In this document: one piece after another, positions 8,484-15,159 of the stretch
Layout of the letters: each line of letters begins with the position of its first letter
How positions within the stretch are numbered: position 1 is the stretch's first letter
Assembly: GCA_002469805.1 (NCBI GenBank)
Contig: DKNW01000089.1
Location: 1-18,011 of the forward strand
Direction: 5' to 3'
Length of the DNA: 18,011 nt
Origin: Rhodobiaceae bacterium UBA7378
Lineage (GTDB): Bacteria; Pseudomonadota; Alphaproteobacteria; RS24
Made by a program: the position numbers and the translations under genes
Notes under the pieces: model-generated
Seen by the model: the letters and a program-made list of their open reading frames with translations, nothing else
What the model was told of the DNA's origin: nothing
Databases searched by the model: none

Positions 8484-8582
8484 ATGGCTACTAAATTATG
8501 GTTTAAAAAATTCTGTGTCCTGCTGGTTGGGTTTAGCGTGTCGGGTTGCGCTATGGGCGTGCCGTTCATTCCAATTATTTAA
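8484..8582 (+). CDS. very small predicted lipoprotein (32 aa)
   Basis: ATG at 8484 with GGAG six bases upstream (8474-8477). The 32-aa product has a positive n-region (K4, K8, K9), a hydrophobic core (residues 10-19) and a lipobox V-S-G-C with Cys at 22. That leaves a mature peptide of only 11 residues (C-A-M-G-V-P-F-I-P-I-I). The layout resembles tiny entericidin-like lipoproteins, although the sequence is not one I recognise. It follows the DUF6285 gene by 38 nt on the same strand and may be in its operon. Its stop codon overlaps the stop of the convergent DCC gene (shared TTAA). No known family is assigned, and with so few residues a chance open frame cannot be fully excluded. Confidence 0.6.
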   Translation: MATKLWFKKFCVLLVGFSVSGCAMGVPFIPII

Positions 8583-8965
8583 GAGGTCTCGCAGGCGGTC
8601 TTGCGCAAATGCCGGTGGTATAACCACGGCGCAAGCACGCGATCATAAATCGGGTTCGCAACCAGCCGAACTGGTGCGAAACCGACCAGTCGCGCGAGCC
8701 AGCGAAAGCCCGGCACTTCATGCCATAAATGTGTAAAAGCATCTACCCCACTGTACCATATGCCATTTTTTTGGATGTGTAGCCGTTTTAGCATGTCTTC
8801 GCGGGTCTTGCCCGGCGCCAATTCTTGAACAGCCGCGCTGGAAACATCGATATAGCTGACCCGCGATTGTTCCAGCGCTTGCGTACGGCGCTGATACATC
8901 GCAATTTCTGGCGCGCAGATATTGCAGCTGCCATTATAATAAACGGTGATGATGCTGGCCGACAT
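8579..8965 (-). CDS. DCC family thiol-disulfide oxidoreductase-like protein (DUF393)
   Basis: A 128-aa protein of the DCC/YuxK (DUF393) family, thioredoxin-like proteins with an N-terminal CxxC whose physiological substrates are largely unknown. The motif here is Y-N-G-S-C-N-I-C-A-P-E-I (residues 10-21, Cys 14 and 17). The Asp that names the family (D-x-x-C-x-x-C) is replaced by Asn. The later L-W-H-E-V-P-G-F-R-W-L (80-90) is also typical. The frame is open upstream into the preceding gene, but the ATG at 8965 is chosen because it overlaps the upstream stop as TAATG (coupled translation) and puts the CxxC motif at the usual position. The 3' end converges on the small lipoprotein gene with a 4-nt overlap. 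Confidence 0.85.
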   Translation of the reverse strand: MSASIITVYYNGSCNICAPEIAMYQRRTQALEQSRVSYIDVSSAAVQELAPGKTREDMLKRLHIQKNGIWYSGVDAFTHLWHEVPGFRWLARLVGFAPVRLVANPIYDRVLAPWLYHRHLRKTACETS

Positions 8966-9195
8966 TAGTTTACCGGCCCTGCGGCGTCGCCGGTGCTTGT
9001 GCCTTCGCGTAAAGCAGTGAGATAGGCAATAATCATATCCCAAGCCGCAAGCGCTTCTACATCGCCGGCGGCGGCAAACTCGGCTGCCCGCAAAGTAGCA
9101 ACCACTTCGGCATCATCGCCATATTGCTGCACGAGGGCTGCGGCTGCGGCCGCCACAGCAGTTTGGGTTTGTGATGCATCTTCCATGCACATCAT
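8965..9195 (-). CDS. small acidic, Ala-rich protein of unknown function
   Basis: 76 aa, probably all-helical: an alanine-rich stretch (residues 13-22) is followed by Q-Y-G-D-D-A-E-V-V-A-T-L-R-A-A-E and A-A-W-D-M-I-I-A-Y-L. The pattern (short helix, Y/H-G-x-D-A, then A-x-W-x-x-I) recalls small uncharacterised alphaproteobacterial proteins in which a hydrophobic W-x-x-I helix follows an A-x-x-G-D turn, but I cannot name the family. The stop overlaps the ATG of the DCC gene (TAATG), which is the main argument that it is real. Three nearby ATGs (9195, 9192, 9186) are possible starts and none has a clear ribosome binding site. Confidence 0.6.
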   Translation of the reverse strand: MMCMEDASQTQTAVAAAAAALVQQYGDDAEVVATLRAAEFAAAGDVEALAAWDMIIAYLTALREGTSTGDAAGPVN

Positions 9196-9320
9196 ATAGA
9201 CGCACTAAAGCGGCAGGCAAATGCGGTCAAATGACCACATTGCAGTCGGCGGAGTAAACATCGTCCACCGTCGCGAGGATGGTCATATTGGCTGGCTTGA
9301 TCCGGAGTAGGGAATAATGC

Positions 9321-11198
9321 TCAAACAATATCAAACTGACCAGTGCTTAAATTACTGGCAAAATCTTCAAGCACCATCAACACCCAGTCATCGGAAGTAT
9401 CATTAACCGTTCCGTTGGTATGATATATCACCGTATCAAGAGTGGAGGAGTCATTCTGCGCATCTGCTGGCAGGCCCTCAACACCAAGCCCCCCCAGTGT
9501 AATTACAGAAGCGCTACCATCGGTCGCCTCGTCCATCAGGCCCGCGCCGTTTGAATAGGTGCGAACGCCCGAAACATTCACGTACAGCCCACCCTGAATA
9601 ATTTCAAAGGCCTCGCTGTAACTGCCACCATCATCGTCAGTCACCGTGACGATAACACTATACACACTGCCAGCGGGGAGCAGTGTCGCTTCGGCGCGTA
9701 ATTGCAACTGACCATTAATGATTTCAAATAAATCACCATTGGCGCCCGACAAAGCATAAGTGAAACCACTTTGGTCGCCAGTAGCGTCATCATTATTAGT
9801 CTCGACATCAGCGGTCGTGAGCAAGCCAGCTTCAGAGCCGTCAGCAGTTAAAACCTTCCCGTTAAACAGGACATACTGCTCGTTATCCTTGCCCGGAAGG
9901 TCATCGCGGTCTCCAGACAACTCAATATCTGTAGGTAGGTCATTGACTGAGACAACAGCGATTTCCAATTGGTAAACATCCGATACGGATTCACCGTCAA
10001 ACACGCGATAGGTGATTGTCACCGAGCCGAAGTAATTGGCATCCGGTCGCACAACAACATTGGCAAGCTCGGCTTCGGTGATTGTACTACCCGCCGCTTT
10101 AACCTCTTCGACACCGCTGTCATTAATAACAATAATCTGTGCGTCGGTTATCGCTACAATCCGGACTTCGATAAGCGCGGAAGCCGCATTTGTCACATTA
10201 CCAACAGGATCGCGGAAGCCCCAAACATCCGCGCCCAAAGCAAGGTCAACATCTTCATTGGTTTGGAGACCTGTTTGAGGCAACGCAACTGGCTCACCGC
10301 CCGATCGCTCACGTGCTTCGGTCAGGCGCTCGGAAGCCTCAAGCAGTGATGCCGCTGTTAGATCGTCAGTACGCGAAAATCCGTTCTCGTCCAACAATGC
10401 ATCTAGAACTGGTTCGATTGCGAAATCATTCTGCTCAAGCAGAACCTGCAAATCGATGCCGGTTTGCGAAATGGTCTCGAGTTTCGTGATCGGGTGCCCA
10501 CGCCCCTGCCCGGTAATCGGCGAGGCAGAAGGGAAATAATTATCTGGGTCATTGATGTCGTCATAATCAATACCCGAGTCTTCACCGAATAAGATGTCGA
10601 TGGCATCCTGCGTGGACAGCGCCGGGTCATTCGCCATTAATTGATCTACGAGAAAAGTGATTGGCGAAATTACAATGTCTTCGCCACGTGGATCAGACGT
10701 GAGCGTGTAGACACCTTGTGTAAAATATTCCGCCGTAAACAGGTCGACTGCACCCGTCAGGCTTACAGTGATTTCCTCACCGGCATAAATACCGTCAACA
10801 AGCACGACACCTGTCGCGTCGGTTACACCAAGATCGACGTCGCCAAGGCCCAAAACCCCATCGCCGTCATTGTCGATAAACACCTGCGCACCTTCAATGG
10901 TGCCATCGGTTACATGAACCGTAAAATCGCTTGCCGCAAATGGGCCACCAGACCCACCGTCGGATCCGTCGCCGCTGCCATCACCAGACGGAACAAGAAC
11001 CACATCGCCCACGGGGACATATTTTGTTGATCCACCGCATGCTGCCAAAAGACCCGCGATCAGCGGGGTCAGTGTCAAACCTTCGCGGCGCAATTTAGCG
11101 AGCGGCAGTTTTTGAAAACTGTGAAGCGGGGCAAATGACGTGGAAGCCAGAAGACGAATTTTGAGTGAAGAAATTTTGAGCAAACGATCGTAGAACAT
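9321..11198 (-). CDS. surface lipoprotein with calcium-motif and cadherin-like domains
   Basis: 625 aa, very acidic. The N-terminus has an unusually long leader: about 40 residues with basic clusters (ending K-L-R-R-E-G) before a hydrophobic stretch and lipobox L-A-A-C (Cys 54). A Gly/Ser/Asp-rich linker follows (69-86). Next comes a module with I-D-N-D-G-D-G-V-L-G-L-G-D (108-120), a calcium-loop-like DxDxDG motif of the kind seen in SdrD-B/thrombospondin-3-like repeats. A helical section spans 185-295. A tandem-95/cadherin-like domain spans about 307-417 (N-E-D-V-D at 314-318, Y-R-V-F-D-G-E-S at 397-404), and a cadherin-like repeat 419-533 (V-N-D-L-P-T-D-I-E-L-S, then V-T-V-T-D-D-D-G-G). The C-terminus (D-D-W-V-L-M-V-L-E-D-F… F-D-I-V) has no motif I recognise. 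Such proteins usually mediate adhesion or calcium-dependent cell contact. The start ATG has AGGA 7-8 bases upstream. Confidence 0.8.
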   Translation of the reverse strand: MFYDRLLKISSLKIRLLASTSFAPLHSFQKLPLAKLRREGLTLTPLIAGLLAACGGSTKYVPVGDVVLVPSGDGSGDGSDGGSGGPFAASDFTVHVTDGTIEGAQVFIDNDGDGVLGLGDVDLGVTDATGVVLVDGIYAGEEITVSLTGAVDLFTAEYFTQGVYTLTSDPRGEDIVISPITFLVDQLMANDPALSTQDAIDILFGEDSGIDYDDINDPDNYFPSASPITGQGRGHPITKLETISQTGIDLQVLLEQNDFAIEPVLDALLDENGFSRTDDLTAASLLEASERLTEARERSGGEPVALPQTGLQTNEDVDLALGADVWGFRDPVGNVTNAASALIEVRIVAITDAQIIVINDSGVEEVKAAGSTITEAELANVVVRPDANYFGSVTITYRVFDGESVSDVYQLEIAVVSVNDLPTDIELSGDRDDLPGKDNEQYVLFNGKVLTADGSEAGLLTTADVETNNDDATGDQSGFTYALSGANGDLFEIINGQLQLRAEATLLPAGSVYSVIVTVTDDDGGSYSEAFEIIQGGLYVNVSGVRTYSNGAGLMDEATDGSASVITLGGLGVEGLPADAQNDSSTLDTVIYHTNGTVNDTSDDWVLMVLEDFASNLSTGQFDIV

Positions 11199-11236
11199 TT
11201 ATGATCCTATTTTTTACTTTGTTATATTTAACTTTT

Positions 11237-11280
11237 GCGCCTACCTCAGTCGGCCCCTTGGTGCTGCCCCTCAAGGGCGC
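11237..11280 (-). promoter_or_regulatory. GC-rich potential stem-loop in the leader of the surface lipoprotein gene
   Basis: A GC island in otherwise AT-rich DNA, 40-80 bp before the lipoprotein ATG. It can form either an outer GCGCC/GGCGC pairing (11237-11241 with 11276-11280) or an inner CCCTTG/CAAGGG hairpin (11255-11260 with 11272-11277), which are mutually exclusive. There is no T run after it on either strand, so it is not a standard terminator. A -10-like TATAAC lies between it and the gene, so whether it is transcribed is unclear. Confidence 0.3.
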
Positions 11281-11513
11281 AACAAGCACGCAAAATTGGC
11301 TACGCAAACAAAAAGCTTTAATTTTTATTCCAACGAATATTATTCAAGCGCATGCCAGATTACGGATGAACGGTTAAGAATGTGTAAGCGCAAAATACGT
11401 CTACAAACCAAACCAACAGAACAAGAAAACTGGAGACAGAGGACTGGAAATTACAACTAAGGAAACAAACGCTGCAGAGTTGAAATACAAACACCGCGAG
11501 GTAACAAACATCT

Positions 11514-11578
11514 GGAAACGTGGAGTCAATTACAGATACAGAGACACTCTAAATTATTATTATTATTCCCACGTTTCC
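11514..11578. repeat. 10-bp perfect inverted repeat enclosing a smaller hairpin (possible structured RNA)
   Basis: GGAAACGTGG (11514-11523) and CCACGTTTCC (11569-11578) are exact reverse complements separated by 45 nt. Inside the loop AGAG-ACA-CTCT (11540-11550) forms a second small hairpin, and the ATT microsatellite lies beside it. This is the longest perfect stem I see in the window. It could be part of a small RNA, an operator pair, or chance. Confidence 0.45.
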
Positions 11579-11698
11579 TTACACTTCAATAGATGCCGGA
11601 TAGAGCACCTGCAAGCACATTAAATTTTTATATTCTTCTTTATTAAATAAAATTTCTTTCGATTTCAGAAACACGAATTATTCCGTCACGACGGCAAC

Positions 11699-11731
11699 AT
11701 TCACACACAACATTTGAAAGAAATTCACACA
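11699..11731. repeat. direct repeats ATTCACACA, 24 bp apart
   Basis: Two exact 9-bp copies at 11699-11707 and 11723-11731 in the intergenic region. They could be protein-binding half sites; there is no other support. Confidence 0.3.
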
Positions 11732-11750
11732 AAACCCAGATAAAACACTG

Positions 11751-11772
11751 AAGTTACTTAAGTTACTCTTAA
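11751..11772. promoter_or_regulatory. CtrA-like site TTAA-N7-TTAA overlapping a 9-bp tandem repeat
   Basis: TTAA (11758-11761), seven bases, TTAA (11769-11772) matches the core of the alphaproteobacterial CtrA cell-cycle regulator box TTAA-N7-TTAAC, lacking the final C. It lies within two near-identical units AAGTTACTT / AAGTTACTC (11751-11768). In AT-rich DNA a chance match is plausible. Confidence 0.3.
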
Positions 11773-11800
11773 ATAGTAGCAGAGGGTATATCTTTGGCAA

Positions 11801-11825
11801 GAAATTTTAGCCCAGCCAAAATTTC
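11801..11825 (-). terminator. hairpin downstream of glmS, candidate terminator
   Basis: GAAATTTT (11801-11808) pairs perfectly with AAAATTTC (11818-11825). After one A/C mismatch, a further GC/GC pair closes a 3-nt loop, for 10 pairs in all. It is about 70 bp past the glmS stop. The stem is AT-rich and lacks a strong T tail on the minus strand, so terminator function is only suggested. Confidence 0.35.
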
Positions 11826-11877
11826 GTGCGACAGTTTCGAAATGTTGCGACCTTTATTACCTTTGGATACATCAGCT

Positions 11878-11895
11878 AATTTACGGTCGTAAATT
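11878..11895. repeat. perfect inverted repeat at the glmS stop codon
   Basis: AATTTACG, two bases (GT), CGTAAATT: 8-bp arms, with the last base overlapping the glmS stop codon. It may help protect or terminate the glmUS transcript, or be a binding site; there is no T run after it. Confidence 0.4.
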
Positions 11896-13718
11896 CATTC
11901 AACTGTAACGGACTTTGCGAGATTGCGCGGCTGATCGACGTCAGTGCCTTTGGCCACTGCCGCATGATAGGCGAGTAGTTGCAAGGGCAAAGCGTAAAGC
12001 ATGGGCGCTATAAAGGCATCCATATCCGGGAGCGCAATGGTAGCCAAACATCCCTCACCCGCTGCCGCAATGCCCTGTGCGCTGGCGAGTAGTACAACTT
12101 TGCCGCCACGCGCCATGACCTCCTGCATATTGGAAATCGTTTTCTCAAATAGCGGACCGTCAGGCGCAACAACCACAATCGGCACGTCTTCGTCGACCAG
12201 CGCAATCGAGCCGTGTTTAAGTTCACCAGCGGCGAACCCCTCCGCGTGAATGTAGGAAATTTCTTTCAGCTTCAACGCCCCTTCAAGAGCGAGCGGGTAC
12301 ATCGCCGCCCGACCAATAAAAAGCGCGCTGGTTGCTTGACTGATTTGTTTGGCGAGACCTTCAATTTCGGCTTCGCACTCCAACACCGTGTTCGCCAGGC
12401 GCGGTGTCGATAGTAGCAAATCCACAAGGCGCGCCTCTTCATCGCGCGACACGGTTCCTTTAACGTGGCCCAGCGTAATAGCAAACGCAGCCAAGGCGCC
12501 AAGCTGCGCTGTAAACGCTTTCGTAGATGCCACACCGATCTCAGGGCCGGCATAGGTCGGCAAGGTTATGTCGACACCGCGTGTAATCGAGCTATCAGGC
12601 ACGTTGACGACGCCAATTGTCTTCATGCCGCAGGCCTTGCAATGATCTAATGCGGCAAGCGTGTCCGCCGTTTCGCCCGATTGCGAGACAAATATCGCGA
12701 GGCATTTCGGATCAAGCGGCGCTTCGCTGTAACGAAACTCGGACGCGATATCTACACTTGCCGGAATACCGGCATAGCGCTCAATCCAGTTCTTACCGAC
12801 CAGTCCGGCGAAATAAGCCGTACCACAAGCCACCAGTACCACGCGTTCCACGCCCGCAAAGTCCAAACTATTAGCCGGCAAGGTGATGCGACGATTTTCA
12901 GGATCGGCATACTGACCGAATGTACGCGACAACACGTCAGGCTGTTCGTGGATTTCCTTCGCCATAAAGTGTCGGTAATTGCCTTTGTCGACCATGGCGG
13001 ACGCAGCATCTACCACAATAGTTTCGCGCGAAACCTGCGCGCCATCGGCCGCAAAAATATCGACGCCCTGTTTTGTCACAACGGCCCAGTCACCATCGTC
13101 GAGATAACACACCTGATTGGTAAATGGCGCGAGCGCGAACGCATCCGAGCCAACAAACATTTCGCCACCACCATGCCCTATTGCAAGCGGGCTACCATTG
13201 CGGGCAACAATCAAACGGTCGTCTGCGCCCTCGACAATCAGAGCGATCGCATAGCTGCCTTCAAGTTGTGAAAATGTGGCTTGCGCGGCCTGCATAAGAT
13301 CGCCATCCGCACTTAAGTTTTGCGAGAACAGATGCGCGATCACTTCTGTGTCGGTATCGGATGTAAATTCAGCTCCAGCCGTAACCAAGTTTTTCTTTAA
13401 CTCGCGATAGTTTTCGATAATGCCGTTATGCACCACGGCAACTTTGTCGGATCGATGTGGATGCGCGTTGGCTTCAATTGCCGGGCCGTGGGTTGCCCAC
13501 CGCGTATGCCCAACGCCGATATGCCCGTCCAAAGGCGCAGCAGATAATTCGCCGGCCAACGCACCCAGCTTGCCCTCGGCGCGGCGGCGGTGCAGTTGAC
13601 CGTCTATGAGGGTCGCAATACCGGCGCTGTCATATCCGCGATATTCTAACCGCTTCAACCCGTCATAGATTCGGCCAGCGACAGGTGCGTCGCTGATAAC
13701 GCCGATAATGCCACACAT
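11895..13718 (-). CDS. glmS: glutamine--fructose-6-phosphate aminotransferase (isomerizing) GlmS
   Basis: GlmS converts fructose-6-phosphate and glutamine to glucosamine-6-phosphate, the first committed step to UDP-GlcNAc. It is 607 aa, normal length. The N-terminal class II glutaminase domain has the nucleophile Cys 2 (M-C-G-I-I-G-V), H-T-R-W-A-T-H-G (71-78) and H-N-G-I-I-E-N-Y (97-104). Two sugar-isomerase (SIS) domains follow, with A-C-G-T-A (297-301), S-Q-S-G-E-T (345-350), A-S-T-K-A-F (397-402) and H-A-E-G-F-A-A-G-E-L-K-H-G (491-503). The canonical C-terminus D-Q-P-R-N-L-A-K-S-V-T-V-E completes the active site. It starts two bases after the glmU stop, with AAGGAAG inside the glmU 3' end as its ribosome binding site, so the genes form a coupled operon. 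There is no room for a glmS ribozyme. Confidence 0.98.
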   Translation of the reverse strand: MCGIIGVISDAPVAGRIYDGLKRLEYRGYDSAGIATLIDGQLHRRRAEGKLGALAGELSAAPLDGHIGVGHTRWATHGPAIEANAHPHRSDKVAVVHNGIIENYRELKKNLVTAGAEFTSDTDTEVIAHLFSQNLSADGDLMQAAQATFSQLEGSYAIALIVEGADDRLIVARNGSPLAIGHGGGEMFVGSDAFALAPFTNQVCYLDDGDWAVVTKQGVDIFAADGAQVSRETIVVDAASAMVDKGNYRHFMAKEIHEQPDVLSRTFGQYADPENRRITLPANSLDFAGVERVVLVACGTAYFAGLVGKNWIERYAGIPASVDIASEFRYSEAPLDPKCLAIFVSQSGETADTLAALDHCKACGMKTIGVVNVPDSSITRGVDITLPTYAGPEIGVASTKAFTAQLGALAAFAITLGHVKGTVSRDEEARLVDLLLSTPRLANTVLECEAEIEGLAKQISQATSALFIGRAAMYPLALEGALKLKEISYIHAEGFAAGELKHGSIALVDEDVPIVVVAPDGPLFEKTISNMQEVMARGGKVVLLASAQGIAAAGEGCLATIALPDMDAFIAPMLYALPLQLLAYHAAVAKGTDVDQPRNLAKSVTVE

Positions 13719-13720
13719 AC

Positions 13721-15064
13721 CTAATCTTCCTTCTGGTTCTGCCGCCGGAAATTATCGGCCCAGTTCTTGAGGTCACGGCGTGGTGCCCGCGTCACCGTTA
13801 AACCATTTTTCGGCACATCACTTGATACCGCAGTGCCAGAGCCGAGGTAAGCACCAGCGCCGATGGTCACGGGCGCGATCAGTGAGCTGTTGGAGCCGAT
13901 AAATGCGCCATCGCCGATTTGGGTCAGATGTTTTTTGAAGCCGTCATAATTGCACGTAATGGTGCCCGCGCCGATATTAACGCCTAGGCCAAGTTCGGCG
14001 TCGCCAATATAAGACAGGTGATTTACTTTACTGCCATCGCGAATATTGGCGTTTTTGGTTTCAACAAAATTTCCGATGCGGACATCGGCGCCCAAAACTG
14101 TGCCCGGACGTAAACGCGCAAACGGGCCGATAATTGCCCGCGGGCCGACCGTCACACCTTCAAGATGCGAAAACGCTTTAATCAATGCGCCTCCAGCAAT
14201 ATGCACGCCGGGTCCGATCTTTATATTTGGCTCCAGACGCACATCCGGTTCAATCACTGTGTCGTGGCTTAGGTAAACCGTATTGGGGTCTTGCATGGTG
14301 ACGCCTGCGTCGAACATCGCGGCACGCAAACGCGCCTGCATTCTGGCCTCGGCCCTAGCAAGCCCTGCGCGGCTATCAACACCAAGTGTATCATCCACAT
14401 CACCCATAACCAGCGCGGTCGACTTGCGGGACTGAACAGCAAGTTGCACCAAATCCGGAAGGTAATATTCGTTTTGCGCATTATCGTTTCCCAATAGCGG
14501 CAACAGCGCCGATAAAACCTCGGTATGCACACCCATCGCGCCGCCATTGCATAGCGTCACGGCGCGGGTTTCAGCATCAGCATCCTTAAACTCTACAATG
14601 CGGGCTGGGGCTGTAGCGTCCATAACAATCCGGCCATAGGTAGCTGCGTCATCAGGCTCGAAGCCCAACACAGTTACATCTGCATCCGACATGGATAGCT
14701 GGGTGAGAATATCGGCGCGCATGAGCGGCGTGTCACCAAACATTACGACAACACGCTCAACGCCGGACACTGCATCCGCCGCGGCACGCACAGCATCGCC
14801 TGTGCCTAACTGGTTTTCCTGAATACAATTTATAATCTCAGGTGCCTCCGACAACGCATATGCGCGGACCGCGTGCTGTTCGGGTGCCGTGACCAGACAG
14901 ATTTGATTGGCCCCTGCCTCAGCCGCCGCCGCGATTGCATGCCCAAGCATAGGTCGCCCGGCAACTTCATGCAGAACCTTCGGCAAAGCAGATTTCATCC
15001 GCGTGCCTTTTCCGGCGGCCAGAATAATAATGGCAGTAGTTGGAGCAGCGGTTGGCTGAGACAT
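13721..15064 (-). CDS. glmU: bifunctional N-acetylglucosamine-1-phosphate uridyltransferase / glucosamine-1-phosphate acetyltransferase GlmU
   Basis: GlmU acetylates glucosamine-1-phosphate with acetyl-CoA and then couples it to UTP, giving UDP-GlcNAc. It is 447 aa, normal for the family. The N-terminal pyrophosphorylase domain has L-A-A-G-K-G-T-R-M-K (15-24), the G-T-G-D-A-V uridine-binding motif (87-92) and G-D-T-P-L-M (110-115). The C-terminal left-handed beta-helix of hexapeptide repeats runs from about 265 to 420, with R-P-G-T (319-322), K-N-A-N (337-340), N-Y-D-G (372-375) and S-N-S-S (391-394), residues known to line the acetyltransferase site. It is the first gene of the glmU-glmS operon; a 95-nt gap separates it from the acyl-CoA dehydrogenase upstream on the same strand. 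No strong ribosome binding site is visible (TTAGGGAA lies about 8 bases before the ATG). Confidence 0.98.
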   Translation of the reverse strand: MSQPTAAPTTAIIILAAGKGTRMKSALPKVLHEVAGRPMLGHAIAAAAEAGANQICLVTAPEQHAVRAYALSEAPEIINCIQENQLGTGDAVRAAADAVSGVERVVVMFGDTPLMRADILTQLSMSDADVTVLGFEPDDAATYGRIVMDATAPARIVEFKDADAETRAVTLCNGGAMGVHTEVLSALLPLLGNDNAQNEYYLPDLVQLAVQSRKSTALVMGDVDDTLGVDSRAGLARAEARMQARLRAAMFDAGVTMQDPNTVYLSHDTVIEPDVRLEPNIKIGPGVHIAGGALIKAFSHLEGVTVGPRAIIGPFARLRPGTVLGADVRIGNFVETKNANIRDGSKVNHLSYIGDAELGLGVNIGAGTITCNYDGFKKHLTQIGDGAFIGSNSSLIAPVTIGAGAYLGSGTAVSSDVPKNGLTVTRAPRRDLKNWADNFRRQNQKED

Positions 15065-15083
15065 GCGTGTTCCCTAAGACCTT

Positions 15084-15103
15084 GTATAGTCTTTTGTCTA
15101 TAC
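15084..15103. repeat. inverted repeat upstream of glmU
   Basis: GTATAG (15084-15089) and CTATAC (15098-15103) are exact reverse complements with an 8-bp spacer, about 20-40 bp before the glmU start. On the minus strand both arms contain -10-like sequence (TATAGA, TATACA), so it may be an operator overlapping the promoter; no convincing -35 element was found. Confidence 0.35.
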
Positions 15104-15159
15104 CAGAGTCTCACACAACCGAAATCAAACAGTTTTGCTAATTGTTACGTGCCTTGGTA

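Larger units (their letters stand above)
11199..11894. other. gene-free AT-rich intergenic region with repeats
   Basis: About 700 bp between the 3' end of glmS and the start of the surface lipoprotein gene (both minus strand). I see no credible protein or tRNA gene; the open frames here are 26-47 codons without ribosome binding sites or family resemblance. It holds the individual hairpins, direct repeats and CtrA-like site listed separately, an ATT microsatellite (five units, 11553-11567), and a plus-strand purine-rich tract (about 11395-11545). It probably contains the lipoprotein gene's promoter and perhaps a small RNA or long leader. Confidence 0.7.

Noticed and set aside
9221..9310. 29-codon plus-strand open frame between the 76-aa gene and the lipoprotein gene
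   Set aside because: The sequence looks protein-like, but it has only a weak ribosome binding site, no promoter and no recognised family; too short to support.
9196..9320. Frameshifted continuation of the surface lipoprotein past its TGA
   Set aside because: A short open stretch exists in another frame (19 codons from an ATG to a TGA), but it shows no repeat or domain continuity with the lipoprotein.
11380..11460. 26-codon plus-strand open frame in the intergenic region
   Set aside because: No ribosome binding site, and it lies in low-complexity purine-rich DNA; probably chance.
11199..11894. tRNA or CRISPR-like repeats in the long intergenic region
   Set aside because: No cloverleaf-compatible sequence, and no regularly spaced repeats of 20-40 bp were seen.
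12681..13271. 196-codon open frame antisense to glmS
   Set aside because: Shadow of the strongly conserved glmS coding strand, with no family resemblance.
13719..13720. glmS ribozyme or riboswitch before glmS
   Set aside because: Only two bases separate glmU and glmS, so there is no room for a leader element.
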